The notes under the pieces: model-generated
The model's database searches: none
Told to the model about the DNA's origin: nothing
What the model saw: the letters and a program-made list of their open reading frames with translations, nothing else
Origin: Deltaproteobacteria bacterium
GTDB taxonomy: Bacteria > Desulfobacterota > Desulfuromonadia > Desulfuromonadales > BM103
Direction: 5' to 3'
Assembly: GCA_024636215.1 (NCBI GenBank)
Contig: JAGXHL010000092.1
Coordinates: forward strand, 62,001-126,000
Length of the DNA: 64,000 bases
Program-made: the position numbers and the translations under genes
Part shown: piece by piece, positions 42,929 to 52,963 of the stretch
Position numbering within the stretch: the first letter of the stretch is position 1
Layout of the letters: each line of letters opens with the position of its first letter

Positions 42929-43834
42929 ATGAAAATCGCTATTATCTCGAGAAACTCGAAGCTCTATTCAACCAGTCGCATGGCCGAAGAGGCTGAGAAA
43001 AAAGGTCACGACGTCCGCGTTATAGACCCTCTCCTCTGTTACATGACGATCGCCAGCCAGCGGCCGACCATCCATTACAAGGGTGAAGAGCTGAGCGGAT
43101 TCGATGCTATTATTCCACGCATCGGGGCTTCGATTACCTTTTACGGCACAGCCGTCGTCCGCCAGTTCGAAATGATGGGGGTCTACAACATCAACGAGTC
43201 TGTAGCAATCAGTCGCTCGCGTGACAAGCTGCGCAGCCTGCAGCTGCTTGCCCGCAAGGGCATTGGCTTACCCGTCACAGGGTTCGCCCATTCGACCCAA
43301 TATACCAAAGATCTGATCGATCTGGCCGGTGGAGCACCGCTGGTTATCAAGCTGCTTGAGGGAACCCAGGGGATCGGCGTGGTTTTAACTGAGACTGACA
43401 AAGCTGCGGAAAGTGTTATCGAAGCCTTCCGAGGACTGAAAGCCAATATTCTGGTCCAGGAATTTATCAAAGAGGCCGGTGGAGCCGATCTACGCTGTTT
43501 TGTTATTGGCGACAAGGTGGTCGCGTCCATGAAGCGTCAGGGTGGAGAAGGAGAATTTCGTTCCAACCTGCACCGTGGCGGGAATGCCAGTATTGTCAGA
43601 CTCACACCTCAGGAACGCCTGACCGCAGTACGGGCCGCCAAGATCATGGGCTTGAACGTTGCCGGCGTCGACCTGCTGCGCTCCAACCATGGGCCGGTTA
43701 TTATGGAGGTCAACTCTTCACCGGGGCTCGAAGGCATCGAGAAGGCAACGGAGAAAAACGTCGCCGGGATGATTATCGACTTCATCGAGAAACAGGGGAA
43801 ACCGGGCAACACCAAGACTCGGGGCAGGGGATGA
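42929..43834 (+). CDS. rimK: RimK, ribosomal S6 glutamate ligase family
   Basis: 301 residues from the ATG at 42929, the standard RimK length; AGGAGG lies 12 bases before it. ATP-grasp enzyme: [24 protein letters not shown] (~93-116), [18 protein letters not shown] (~136-153), [31 protein letters not shown] (~174-204) and [17 protein letters not shown] (~255-271, Mg-binding Glu/Asn). It adds glutamate to the C-terminus of ribosomal protein S6 or makes related peptides. It overlaps the next gene by four bases (ATGA). Confidence 0.95.
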   Translation: MKIAIISRNSKLYSTSRMAEEAEKKGHDVRVIDPLLCYMTIASQRPTIHYKGEELSGFDAIIPRIGASITFYGTAVVRQFEMMGVYNINESVAISRSRDKLRSLQLLARKGIGLPVTGFAHSTQYTKDLIDLAGGAPLVIKLLEGTQGIGVVLTETDKAAESVIEAFRGLKANILVQEFIKEAGGADLRCFVIGDKVVASMKRQGGEGEFRSNLHRGGNASIVRLTPQERLTAVRAAKIMGLNVAGVDLLRSNHGPVIMEVNSSPGLEGIEKATEKNVAGMIIDFIEKQGKPGNTKTRGRG

Positions 43835-44862
43835 AGCGCCAAAAACCCTTCGCTTTTGGCGATGTAGAGATTAATGCTGAAGATCGTGCCACGATCGACC
43901 TGCCGATGGCCCGGCTCTACACTCACTCAGAGGTGACCCTGCCGGTTCACGTCGTACACGGCAAACTGGAAGGACCAACCCTTTTCGTCAGTGCGGCCAT
44001 TCACGGCGATGAAATCAACGGCGTTGAAATCATCCGGCGGCTGCTGTGCAACAAGGCCCTGACACGGCTGAAGGGCACCCTGCTTGCGGTGCCGGTTGTC
44101 AACCCTTTTGGTTTCATTCAGCACTCGCGCTACCTTCCTGACCGGCGCGATTTGAACCGTTCTTTCCCGGGATCGGCGAAGGGGTCTCTGGCCAGTCGGA
44201 TTGCTCACCTGTTCATGCAGGAGATTGTCTGCCGGGCCACCCACGGTATCGACATCCACACCGGCTCGAACTACCGCAGCAACCTGCCACAGATCCGTAC
44301 CTCGATCGACGACGCAGAAAACCTGCGACTGGCCAAAGCCTTCGGCACGCCGATGATCATTCATTCAGAGATTCGTGATGGTTCTCTGCGCGAAGCGGTC
44401 GCCGAGCAGGGGATGCCGGTTCTCCTCTACGAAGCCGGTGAAGCCCTGTATTTCAACGAAAATGCCATCCGTTCAGGAATCCGCGGCATACTCAACGTCA
44501 TGCGGGCGATCGGCATGCTGCCCAAGAGCCACAAGGCTCGTGCCAAGGAACCGTTGATCTCGAAAAAAACCAGCTGGGTGCGTGCTCCCAGGAGCGGCGT
44601 TTTCTTCAAACATGCGTCACTCGGCAGCCTGGTCCGCAAGGGCGCCCTGCTTGGAGTAATCAATGACCCGCTGGGTGATGAGAGCGAGGCCGTCCACGCA
44701 CCCCTCACCGGTGTCATCATCGGCCAGCTGACCTTGCCGTTGGTTCATGAGGGTGACGCGCTGGTCAACCTTGCCCGAGTGGAAAATTTGGGTGGAGCCG
44801 AGATTATCCTTGATGATTACGCATCAAATCTCACTGAAGAGGATTTCGGTCTTGAGAGATAA
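43831..44862 (+). CDS. Succinylglutamate desuccinylase/aspartoacylase-type M14 peptidase
   Basis: 343 residues. The zinc site is formed by [17 protein letters not shown] (HxxE, ~53-69) and a later His in [16 protein letters not shown] (~137-152). LLYEAGEAL (~204-212) contains the catalytic Glu. A small beta domain follows (~250-335; [23 protein letters not shown]). It starts inside the rimK stop codon, so the two are co-translated. The family hydrolyses amide-linked carboxylates from N-acyl amino acids or peptides. The rimB-rimK-M14 order suggests a shared role in glutamylation turnover or small-peptide metabolism, an inference. Confidence 0.88.
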   Translation: MKRQKPFAFGDVEINAEDRATIDLPMARLYTHSEVTLPVHVVHGKLEGPTLFVSAAIHGDEINGVEIIRRLLCNKALTRLKGTLLAVPVVNPFGFIQHSRYLPDRRDLNRSFPGSAKGSLASRIAHLFMQEIVCRATHGIDIHTGSNYRSNLPQIRTSIDDAENLRLAKAFGTPMIIHSEIRDGSLREAVAEQGMPVLLYEAGEALYFNENAIRSGIRGILNVMRAIGMLPKSHKARAKEPLISKKTSWVRAPRSGVFFKHASLGSLVRKGALLGVINDPLGDESEAVHAPLTGVIIGQLTLPLVHEGDALVNLARVENLGGAEIILDDYASNLTEEDFGLER

Positions 44863-44904
44863 AAAGGTAAAAAGTTTCCTGCCTGTTTAAGGAGCAAATT
44901 AGCT

Positions 44905-46017
44905 ATGCATCCGAAAAAACTGCTCAATCTCGACTTTTTGAAACATCCTCTCAACAGGGAGATGTTCAAGATCAAAGCCAAGGAAATCGGCCTGCCGCCA
45001 GGCACTCTGGTTCATGTCGGCAGGCAGAGAACCGAGCAACCGCTCATCAGCCTGATTGACTACAGTCAGGAGCAGTTTACAACGCGTACCGACATCAGCC
45101 TCAGCGAAGCTGCCTCCTGCAAGGAAACGCCCTCGGTCAGCTGGATCAATCTGAGCGGTATCCATGACATCGGCATCATTGAAGAGTTCGGCCAGCATTT
45201 CGGCCTGCATCCGCTGGCTCTTGAAGACATACTCAATACCCAGCACAGGCCCAAGGTCGAAGAGATGGAAGGTTACTGCCTGATCATTCTCAAGATGCTT
45301 TTTTTCGATGACGACACGCAGGCCATTGATACGGAGCAGGTCAGCATGGTTCTCGGCCCGCACTACGTGCTCACTTTTCAGGAGCGCGAGGGGGACGTCT
45401 TTGCAGGGGTCCGGGGCCGTCTGCAACGCAGCCATGGCAGAATCCGCCAACGTGGCCCCGATTATCTGACATACGCCCTGGTCGATTCAATTGTCGACAG
45501 CTACTTTCACATTCTGGAGAAAGTCGGTGACAATCTGGCCCAACTTGAAGAAGATCTGATCAATGACCCTGACAAATCGACTTTGGCCAGAATTCACCAC
45601 TATAAACGCCAGCTGCAGATGTTGCGTAAGTCGGTGTGGCCTCTGCGCGAAGTCATAAGTGAACTGTATAAAGAAGAATCCCCCGTCGTCGTTGAAGGGA
45701 CCCGGATCTTTCTACGCGACCTCTATGATCATACGGTCCAGGTGCTCGACACGGTGGAAATTTTTCGCGACTCGATCTCAGGCTTACAGGACCTCTACAT
45801 GTCGGCAGTCAGCAATCGCATGAATGAAATCATGAAAGTTTTAACCATCATGGCGTCCATCTTCATTCCCTTGACCTTTATCGCCGGAGTTTACGGCATG
45901 AATTTCGAGTATATCCCGGAGCTTACATGGCACTGGGGCTACTTCGCAGTCTGGGGGGTGATGATTGCCTGCATGATCGGCATGCTCATCTTCTTCAGAA
46001 GGAAAAAGTGGTTATGA
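44905..46017 (+). CDS. corA: CorA-type magnesium/cobalt transporter
   Basis: 370 residues, full length. A cytoplasmic N-terminal domain (ELGQHFGLHPLALEDILN-like IIEEFGQHFGLHPLALEDIL ~90-110) is followed by a long stalk helix and two C-terminal transmembrane helices. The pore signature YGMNF lies at ~330-334, followed by EYIPEL. It moves Mg2+ (or Co2+/Ni2+) into the cell. A TTAAGGAGC site precedes the ATG. Its stop overlaps the start of the large MscS gene (ATGA), so the two are co-translated. Confidence 0.93.
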   Translation: MHPKKLLNLDFLKHPLNREMFKIKAKEIGLPPGTLVHVGRQRTEQPLISLIDYSQEQFTTRTDISLSEAASCKETPSVSWINLSGIHDIGIIEEFGQHFGLHPLALEDILNTQHRPKVEEMEGYCLIILKMLFFDDDTQAIDTEQVSMVLGPHYVLTFQEREGDVFAGVRGRLQRSHGRIRQRGPDYLTYALVDSIVDSYFHILEKVGDNLAQLEEDLINDPDKSTLARIHHYKRQLQMLRKSVWPLREVISELYKEESPVVVEGTRIFLRDLYDHTVQVLDTVEIFRDSISGLQDLYMSAVSNRMNEIMKVLTIMASIFIPLTFIAGVYGMNFEYIPELTWHWGYFAVWGVMIACMIGMLIFFRRKKWL

Positions 46018-48506
46018 AGCGACATAAACACTCCATACTCACGGACCTCATCAGGTTCACAGTTTGCCTGTGCCTGCTAACCTGGGTCCCTGGCATCGCT
46101 CAATCCCGCGCCCAAGTGGCTCCCGGAGCAGAGACGCCCGCAGCAGAGACGCCCGTGGAAGAGAGAGTGCTTCCAGGCCTCAATGAGGTCATCCCTCAGG
46201 CGAATGCCGTCAACGCCGGTTTGACTGCTGCGGAGGCCGTCATCGCCCAGGCTGACACACTGGAGCAGGCCCATCAGAAACTCGCCGAGGTGGCCGACGC
46301 ACTCAAGGTGGTGGAAGCACAGTTCACCAACTGGGAGGATGCTGTCAACTGGCCGCTCAACCGCCTGATGACGGCCGAGACCCGTTATTCACAGATTGAT
46401 AAGGAGCAGAAGGAGCAGTTCGATGTCCTTGCCGGGCTTTTCAAAAATCTTGAAGACCTTCGCACAACCTGGACAGAGGAAAAGAGCTTCTGGCAGAAGT
46501 GGCATAAAGCTCTGCGCAAATCAGAAGTCGAGATCCCGGAGGACGTCTTCACCAAAACCCGGAAGAACATTGACGATCTTCTTGAGCGTATCTCTGCGGC
46601 CTCGACAAAAATGCTCAAGGTGCAGGAAGAGTTTTCTGCGGAGCGGGAACTTCTCGACAGCCGACTGCTGCTCATCGACAAAACTCTCGAGCAGTTACGG
46701 CAGGAGACCTTCCGACGGAATGCCTTTTCGCTGTTCAGTCTCGACTATTACCAGCAATTGACCCCCGAGATGTTTGCGGAATACCGCGCAAATTTTATCT
46801 CGACGATCAGGCTTCCTGACGGATTCTGGCAACGCCACGGCTGGATTATCATTGTGGAGTTGATTTCCACCCTCGTACTGGTGAGCCTGCTTACATTACG
46901 TCGCAAAAGATCCAGACCGATTTCCTCTGAATGGCGATTCCTTTTTGAACACCCGATCGCCGGAGCCATCTTCGTCACTCTGGCGGCAACCGGCAGCCTC
47001 TACGAAAACATCCCGCCCTCCTGGGGTTGGCTCATGCTGACGATTGCAATGATCGCCGGCACCGTTCTGGTTGCAGCCATGGCTGAGAACAACCGTCGCA
47101 GACGTTTGATCATTGCTTTAGCCATTGTCTATCTGGTATCGGAAGTCCTCAAAGTCAGCGGCCTGCCGACACCCGCTTACCAGCTTTATGAAGTTCTTCT
47201 TTGCGCCATTGCTGCCCCAGCCTGCCTGCTGATCGCTCGCCGCAGGCGGCGCAGGGAGCCGGGCAAATTCGGGCCATATCTGGCCTCACTCTATCTGATC
47301 AGCCTGGTCGCCCTGGTTGGTCTGGTTACGGCGCTGCTCGGTTTCGCAACCCTCTCGATCCACCTGATCGAAGCCGTGCTCGGAACCATCATCATCGTCT
47401 TTATGGTGCGCATGATGATTCATCTGGCCGATGGCGGCATCACCGAGTTATTGCGTCTTGACTGGGTCATGGCTCGGCAACTGGTCATCAAGCTGGGCAT
47501 CAGCACCGGCGACCGGCTCAAGACTCTGGCCCGCATTTTCATCCTGATCAACGCCGGCCTATATCTGCTGGTGGTGTGGGGCGTCTACAATGACACAGAT
47601 GAAGCCCTGTCAACACTTTTGAGCTACGAATATACGATTGGCGGCTTCAGCATTTCGGTCTACATGGTCTCCATGGTGATACTGGTCCTCTACCTGACCA
47701 ATCTGGTGTCCTGGGTCTTGCAGGCCCTTGCCGATGCCCATTACATGACACCTCGCAAGATCGACTACGGCGTTCAAGCCGCACTGAAAAGGCTGCTGCA
47801 TTATACCCTCTTTACCATCGGCTTCTTTATCGCCGTCAGCATGGCCAGCCTCGATCTGCAAAAGTTTACGATCATCGCCGGCGCTCTCGGCGTCGGCATC
47901 GGTTTTGGCCTGCAGAACATCGTCAACAATTTCGTCAGCGGACTGATCCTGCTTTTCGAACGCCCCGTCAAAGTAGGCGACACCATCAACATCGATGATC
48001 AGTGGGGGACCATTACCCGGATAGGCATGCGTTCAACGGTTTTCGAAACACTCGACCGCTCCGAAATTATTGTGCCCAACTCGGACCTGATCTCACAAAA
48101 AGTCACCAACTGGACCTTTACCACCAACATTTCACGCATCGTCTTGACTGTCGGCGTCGCCTATGGCAGTCCGCTTGACAAAGTTCTGGAGATTCTCACG
48201 CGGGTGGCGCAAGAACACCTCGAGATCCTCAAGGACCCTGAGCCATCGGCAATCTTCACCGGTTTCGGGGAGAGCTCCATCGATTTTGAGCTGCGCGTGT
48301 GGATCTCCGACATCAATAAGCGGCTCAAGGTTAAAAGCGAGTTAGGCCAGGCCGTCGATCGCCATTTCCGTGAGGAAGGTATCACCATCCCCTTTCCTCA
48401 GCGAGACCTTCATCTGCGTTCAATCGAGGAGGATTTACGCTCCGCGTTGTTGCGGCCAAAGCCGAAAGAGGGAGAACCCGCCTCCAACGACGGCAAGCCT
48501 CAATAA
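46014..48506 (+). CDS. Large MscS-type mechanosensitive channel with periplasmic domain
   Basis: 830 residues from the ATG at 46014, overlapping the corA stop. A signal peptide (~1-33) is followed by a periplasmic coiled-coil region (~45-240; many Glu/Lys/Leu heptads). About ten transmembrane helices then lie at ~270-650, including the pore-lining TM3 and beta-domain entry KFTIIAGALGVGIGFGLQNIVNNFVSGLILLFERPVKVGDTINI (~620-663). An alpha/beta C-terminal domain follows (to ~800). This is the plan of MscK/YbdG-like large channels. It should protect against osmotic downshock. Its 3' end overlaps the convergent peroxiredoxin gene by 7 bp. Confidence 0.9.
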   Translation: MKRHKHSILTDLIRFTVCLCLLTWVPGIAQSRAQVAPGAETPAAETPVEERVLPGLNEVIPQANAVNAGLTAAEAVIAQADTLEQAHQKLAEVADALKVVEAQFTNWEDAVNWPLNRLMTAETRYSQIDKEQKEQFDVLAGLFKNLEDLRTTWTEEKSFWQKWHKALRKSEVEIPEDVFTKTRKNIDDLLERISAASTKMLKVQEEFSAERELLDSRLLLIDKTLEQLRQETFRRNAFSLFSLDYYQQLTPEMFAEYRANFISTIRLPDGFWQRHGWIIIVELISTLVLVSLLTLRRKRSRPISSEWRFLFEHPIAGAIFVTLAATGSLYENIPPSWGWLMLTIAMIAGTVLVAAMAENNRRRRLIIALAIVYLVSEVLKVSGLPTPAYQLYEVLLCAIAAPACLLIARRRRRREPGKFGPYLASLYLISLVALVGLVTALLGFATLSIHLIEAVLGTIIIVFMVRMMIHLADGGITELLRLDWVMARQLVIKLGISTGDRLKTLARIFILINAGLYLLVVWGVYNDTDEALSTLLSYEYTIGGFSISVYMVSMVILVLYLTNLVSWVLQALADAHYMTPRKIDYGVQAALKRLLHYTLFTIGFFIAVSMASLDLQKFTIIAGALGVGIGFGLQNIVNNFVSGLILLFERPVKVGDTINIDDQWGTITRIGMRSTVFETLDRSEIIVPNSDLISQKVTNWTFTTNISRIVLTVGVAYGSPLDKVLEILTRVAQEHLEILKDPEPSAIFTGFGESSIDFELRVWISDINKRLKVKSELGQAVDRHFREEGITIPFPQRDLHLRSIEEDLRSALLRPKPKEGEPASNDGKPQ

Positions 48507-48979
48507 GCCTGCAGGTTGCCGATCTCCCGGAGGAGACTCTCATTATCCGGCATGCCCTTGTGCACGTAGCGAATAATGCCGGACCGATCAATCAGATAGG
48601 TAATCCGCCCACCGCCGTAAAGCTTGCGAATGGTGCCATCATCGACCAGCAGAGGAAAGCTCAAGCCGAGCTGGCTGGCAAAATCCTTATGGGTCTCCAA
48701 GCTATCGCCACTCACGCCCAGAACCTGGGCGTCGAGCTCTTCAAAACGAACGATATCGTTTTGAAAAGCCGTCATTTCATTCGTTCAGCCAGAGGTGAAA
48801 TCGGCATAGTAAAGGGCCAGAACCACCGGCCCTTTCTTCAGAACCTGACTGAGAATGAGCTCCCCTTCGGTCGATCTGGCCGTAAAATCGGGAGCCGCGT
48901 CACCGATCTGCAGAGCTGCGGCATTGGTAGACAGCAAGGTCGCAACGACAACAGCACCAGCACGTATCAATCGTTTCAT
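48500..48979 (-). CDS. Exported peroxiredoxin, apparent selenoprotein
   Basis: 159 residues including one TGA read as selenocysteine. The protein starts MKRLIRAGAVVVATLL with a signal peptide (cleavage near Ala22), then IGDAAPDFTARSTEGELIL (~25-43). At PVVLALYYADFTSG-TGA-TNEMTAFQND the peroxidatic cysteine of AhpC/TSA-type peroxiredoxins is replaced by the TGA (codon 65, 48787-48785). The frame stays open and conserved afterwards (VLGVSGDSLETHKDFASQLG, FPLLVDDGTIRKLYGGGRIT). A 14-bp hairpin begins 15 bases after the TGA. It would reduce peroxides in the periplasm. Gene callers would split it into two short genes. Confidence 0.88.
48736..48769 (-). promoter_or_regulatory. Predicted SECIS hairpin of the peroxiredoxin
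   Basis: On the minus strand GCTTTTCAAAACGA (48769-48756) pairs with TCGTTTTGAAGAGC (48749-48736), 14 pairs with one G-U, around a six-base loop. It begins 15 bases after the TGA, the distance expected for a bacterial SECIS. Confidence 0.65.
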
Positions 48980-49125
48980 CAGAACCTCCTTTCGCCTTTA
49001 TGGAAAAATATCAGAAGAAATTTCAAAAACCAGAGCCTGACGATTTTTTTCGTGCTCAAAAAAGACGCGCAAACCACCGGTTGTTCGTCGAACAAGCAAG
49101 TCAAGGGATGCAGGCAGGGAAAACC

Positions 49126-50664
49126 TTAACTTCTTATTACCTTTGGCTTACCAGCATCGTCTGCAAAGCGCTGCGGACCATGCAGAACAGCTTTACCTGA
49201 GGCCTTTACAATGCCTTTCAGCATGCCGTTAAACATATAATGATGGAAGGGCAGGACAGCATACCAGTAGAGGATTCCCAATAACCCCCGGGGCAAAAAA
49301 CGAGCGATCTGCTGCAGTTCAACCTGCCCATCATCACGCTCTTTTATACGAAACGAAAGAACCGCTTCGCCAGGCAATTTCATTTCGGCAGAGAGCATCA
49401 AAGAATGAGGCTTTTGCACGTCGACCACCCGCCAGAAGTCAAGGGCGTCGCCGGGATAAAGTTCTGTCTGGCTACGACGCCCCCGGCACAAGCCAACCCC
49501 ACCACAGAGTCGATCTATGAACCCTCGGATCTGCCATAGCCAATTGGCATAATAATAACCATTTGCACCACCAATCGAGTTTATCGCCGGCCAGACCTCC
49601 TCCACGTGTGCCCGCAGAATAACTTTTCGCGAATCATCGTAGAAACTGCCTCCCGCCCAGCCAGGATCACCAGGAAGGCTCCATTCTGCCGGACGGATTT
49701 GTCCAGAATCTCTCCAGGAGGTTTCCACTTGGTGTTGTCTGACGCGGTCAAGAGCCAGCCGAATTGCTTTACGGGCACCAAAAAGGTCCTGAGGAAGAAG
49801 CTCTTTAATATGGTTTTCCTGACAAATCACCGGGTTACTCAAGCCCTCGGCCAAAGGCCTCGCAATGGAGGACGGCACAGGGGTCACAAGATGGATCCAG
49901 TATGAGCTGAGACGCGGGGTGAGCACCGGAACCGGAATCACCAGTCTGCGCCGCAGCCCTGCCTCCTGAGTATAGATTTCCATCAATTTTCGATAGTTGG
50001 TCACATCTGGCTGCCCTATGTCAAAAGTCTTTCCAAGTGTTTTCGGTTCTCCAATACAGCCGACCAGATAGTAGAGGACATTTCTGACACCGATCGGTTG
50101 ACAGGGGGTGTCGAGCCAGCGTGGCGTAATCATGATCGGCAGACGATCAACCAGGTAACGCAGAATCTCAAAAGAGGCACTGCCCGAGCCGATGATCATC
50201 GCCGCACGCAGGATGGTCACAGGAACCGGCCCATGGCGCAGAATATCACCCACTTCCGCCCTCGATTGCAGGTGGTGGCTGAGCTGTCCCCGCTGCTCGC
50301 CCAGGCCACTCAAGTAGACGATCTGTTCAAGTTTTTCTGCTGCAGCGGCTTCGGCCATATTACGGGCGGCCTGACGATCGGTTGAGGCGAAATCCTTGAC
50401 TCCGGGAGTCATGGAATGAACCAGATAGTAGGCGGCGCGGCAACCGGCCAGAGCTTTTTGCAGCGACGACTTGATCAGAACATCGCCTTTGACGATTTCC
50501 AGCTTCGGGTGTTGTGCCCAGGGACGGTTGCGGAGTTTCTCCGGAGCACGGGCGAGAGCTCGAACATGATAGCCGGCATCCAGCAGCTGGGGAACAAGCC
50601 GGCCCCCGATGTATCCGGTTGCTCCGGCGACCAAAATGGCTTTCGAGCTTTTTTTTGTCGTCAT
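49126..50664 (-). CDS. NAD(P)-binding SDR/NmrA-like protein fused to DUF2867
   Basis: 512 residues. The N-terminal Rossmann domain starts ILVAGATGYIGGRLVPQLLDAGY (~9-31, GxTGxxG) with YLSGLGEQRG (~116-125) in the active-site region, as in atypical SDR/NmrA-like proteins. The C-terminal ~160 residues (~340-500) match DUF2867: WSLPGDPGWAGGSFYDDSRK, then YANWLWQIRGFIDRLCGGVG and LLGILYWYAVLPFHHYMFNGML. The fusion is widespread in proteobacteria; a role in binding lipids or a small cofactor is possible but unproven. It lies 28 bp from the DUF523 gene upstream on the same strand, so the two probably form an operon. Confidence 0.88.
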   Translation of the reverse strand: MTTKKSSKAILVAGATGYIGGRLVPQLLDAGYHVRALARAPEKLRNRPWAQHPKLEIVKGDVLIKSSLQKALAGCRAAYYLVHSMTPGVKDFASTDRQAARNMAEAAAAEKLEQIVYLSGLGEQRGQLSHHLQSRAEVGDILRHGPVPVTILRAAMIIGSGSASFEILRYLVDRLPIMITPRWLDTPCQPIGVRNVLYYLVGCIGEPKTLGKTFDIGQPDVTNYRKLMEIYTQEAGLRRRLVIPVPVLTPRLSSYWIHLVTPVPSSIARPLAEGLSNPVICQENHIKELLPQDLFGARKAIRLALDRVRQHQVETSWRDSGQIRPAEWSLPGDPGWAGGSFYDDSRKVILRAHVEEVWPAINSIGGANGYYYANWLWQIRGFIDRLCGGVGLCRGRRSQTELYPGDALDFWRVVDVQKPHSLMLSAEMKLPGEAVLSFRIKERDDGQVELQQIARFLPRGLLGILYWYAVLPFHHYMFNGMLKGIVKASGKAVLHGPQRFADDAGKPKVIRS

Positions 50665-50692
50665 AAAACCTCTGTTACAGAAAGATTATGGG

Positions 50693-51646
50693 TTAGACAT
50701 GATTGCGCAGTTGCAATTCCGCCGGGTGAGGGTTGAGATAAAACTGTTGTCTCAGATATTCCTGATCATACTTGCGCACAAAATGGTTGAGCAGGGTAAT
50801 CGGTACAATCAGAGGGATTTGCCGAGCCCGGTAGCGATCAATGATACTGAGCACCTCTTGTTTTTCATCTGCGCTGAGCTGTCGTTTGAAGTAACCGAGG
50901 ATATGTTGCAAAACATTCACATGCTTCGCCAGGGTCGTTCTTAAGCGCAGAGCTTGAACCAGAAGGGCCAGGTAACGCTGAAAAAGTTCTCGATCCTCCA
51001 TCGCTTCAGTCGCTGCAACCAGCTTGCCCATCTGTCGATAGAGTTCTGTGCTATGTGCCAGCAGCAGCAGTTTATGCCGGGTATGAAAATCCACCAGTTT
51101 GCCCCGGGTCATGCCTGCGGCTGCGGTATCCCTCCAACGCTTGAGGACAAAAATGGTTTCAATAAAATTCTCACGCAAGCCGGGGTCATGCAGCCGGCCA
51201 TCTTCTTCAACGGGCAGCAAAGGGAAATGCGCCATGAACACCTGGGCGAAGAGTCCGACTCCCTGTTTATTGGGCACACCATTGCGGTCATAAAGCTTGA
51301 CCCTTTCCATGCCGCTGCTGGGCGATTTCGATTTAAAGACAAAGCCGCAGAGGTCTTTTTTTTCCAGCTCCATCACCTTTTTTTGTGCCCATAGCTGCAT
51401 CGCTTCGGTAATATCCTCGCCAGTTTTGGAGAAAACCAGACGTTGCGATTCCGGGTCACCGACCAGGCGCAAGGTTTCCCGGGGTGTCGGCAAACCCATC
51501 TCGACTTCGGGGCAAACAGGCACAAACTCGACGAACCGCCCGAGAGTCCCGGTCAAAAACCGATCGAGCTTGTGCCCCCCATCGAAACGTACCTTTTCTC
51601 CGAGCAGGCAGGAGCTGACTCCCAGGCGAATTTTGGTTTCCGGCAT
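50693..51646 (-). CDS. DUF523-DUF1722 protein (YbgA-like)
   Basis: 317 residues from the ATG at 51646, which has a strong AAAGGAGATCTT site. DUF523 occupies ~1-150 (GVSSCLLGEKVRFDGGHKLD, FVPVCPEVEMGLPTPRETLR, CGFVFKSKSPSSGMERVKLY), with conserved Cys suited to a metal or Fe-S site. DUF1722/YbgA covers ~190-305 (LVDFHTRHKLLLLAHSTELY, ALRLRTTLAKHVNVLQHILGYFK, PLIVPITLLNHFVRKY). In E. coli and others ybgA lies near the photolyase gene phrB; none is visible here. Function not established. Confidence 0.9.
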   Translation of the reverse strand: MPETKIRLGVSSCLLGEKVRFDGGHKLDRFLTGTLGRFVEFVPVCPEVEMGLPTPRETLRLVGDPESQRLVFSKTGEDITEAMQLWAQKKVMELEKKDLCGFVFKSKSPSSGMERVKLYDRNGVPNKQGVGLFAQVFMAHFPLLPVEEDGRLHDPGLRENFIETIFVLKRWRDTAAAGMTRGKLVDFHTRHKLLLLAHSTELYRQMGKLVAATEAMEDRELFQRYLALLVQALRLRTTLAKHVNVLQHILGYFKRQLSADEKQEVLSIIDRYRARQIPLIVPITLLNHFVRKYDQEYLRQQFYLNPHPAELQLRNHV

Positions 51647-51820
51647 AAGATCTCCTTTTGAAAGCAGATTACACAAAGATTACCATGATAAGGTGTCTTT
51701 TGTTTTCGGAGGCTTGATTTGTCTTGTTATTCTGGGACAATTTTCTCATTAACATCATGGCCGGCAACAACCTGTTGATGAACAAAGAGTCGGGCCCGTT
51801 TCAGTAAGGAATTGCGCAAA

Positions 51821-52963
51821 GTGTTCTGGTTAGGGATCATCACACTGGCTATCTACACGATTGTCGGGCTGGAGCTGGTCATCGGCAGTCGGAAGATTCG
51901 TTTCCTGAGAGACATATCCCCAGCAGCAAACGGTCCTTTGCCGTCAGTTTCAATCATCGTAGCAGCGCGCAACGAAGCACGAAACATCCGCGAGGCATTG
52001 CAGTCGCTGTTGAACCTTAACTATCCTCATCTGCAGATAATCGTCGTCAATGATCGTTCGGAAGACCAAACCGGCGCCATCCTTGATGAGATGGCGAGAA
52101 AAGCTTTTCGACTCGAGATCCTGCATCTTCAGGATCTGCCCCGAGGCTGGTTGGGCAAGAACCATGCTCTCTGGCAGGGCAGCCAGAAAGCTTCAGGTGA
52201 ATGGTTGCTCTTTACCGATGCCGATGTGGTGATGACGCCGGACAGCCTGACTCGTGCAGCGAACTATTGCCAGGCAGAACAACTCGACCATCTAACCGCG
52301 ACCCCGGAAGCCAGAATGCCGAGTCTTTTCCTCAACATGTTCGGAGTCACCTTCGGCTTCTTTTTCGGCCTGTTCACCCGCCCCTGGAAAGCATCTGATC
52401 CCAAGAGTCCTTGCCATATCGGCATCGGTGCCTTCAACCTGGTCAGGGCAAGGAGCTATTTGCAGGCAGGCGGACACAAGAGCATTCCCCTGCGCCCTGA
52501 CGATGATCTTAAATTAGGCAAAATCCTCAAACAACAGGGCTGCCGTCAGCATCTGATTTATGGTAACGGTTTGATCTCGGTCGAATGGTACGCCAGCGTC
52601 CGCGAACTGGTTCTGGGCCTCGAAAAGAATGTTTTCGCCGGCACCGACTACCGCCTCTGGCTTGCCCTGTCCGGAGTCATCTTCAACCTGGTTGTCATTC
52701 TCTGGCCTTACTGCGCTGTTTTTCTCACCTCCGGGAGCACTCTGTTGCTTTACCTTCTCATCGTTATGCTGATCAGCACGCTGGCGGCAGATAGCGCGCG
52801 TTTTCATGGTTTCAGCCCCTGGTTCGCTCTGGGCTTTCCATTCACGGCCGGGCTCTTTACCTTCATCGTCGTTCGCAGCGTGATCTGCAACCTGATTAAA
52901 GGCGGAATCACCTGGCGCGGCACTTTTTACAAACTGTCGGAGCTCCGCACCAATCGGGTCTGA
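51821..52963 (+). CDS. Membrane glycosyltransferase family 2
   Basis: 380 residues. It probably starts at GTG 51821 (AAGGA 10 bases upstream); the TTG at 51812 is too close to that site. TM helix ~3-22, then a GT-A domain: VSIIVAARNEARNIREALQS (~45-64), IIVVNDRSEDQTGAIL (~74-89), LLFTDADVVMTPDSL (DxD, ~130-144) and a later PLRPDDDLKLGKILKQQGC (EDD-like acceptor site, ~225-243). Three or four C-terminal transmembrane helices follow (~275-370). It would add a sugar to a lipid or surface polymer at the inner membrane. Single gene. Confidence 0.88.
   Translation: MFWLGIITLAIYTIVGLELVIGSRKIRFLRDISPAANGPLPSVSIIVAARNEARNIREALQSLLNLNYPHLQIIVVNDRSEDQTGAILDEMARKAFRLEILHLQDLPRGWLGKNHALWQGSQKASGEWLLFTDADVVMTPDSLTRAANYCQAEQLDHLTATPEARMPSLFLNMFGVTFGFFFGLFTRPWKASDPKSPCHIGIGAFNLVRARSYLQAGGHKSIPLRPDDDLKLGKILKQQGCRQHLIYGNGLISVEWYASVRELVLGLEKNVFAGTDYRLWLALSGVIFNLVVILWPYCAVFLTSGSTLLLYLLIVMLISTLAADSARFHGFSPWFALGFPFTAGLFTFIVVRSVICNLIKGGITWRGTFYKLSELRTNRV

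Noticed and set aside
48785..48979. Separate small exported protein upstream of a truncated peroxiredoxin
   Set aside because: The two pieces join in frame across a single TGA at the peroxidatic position, so one selenoprotein gene is the better reading.
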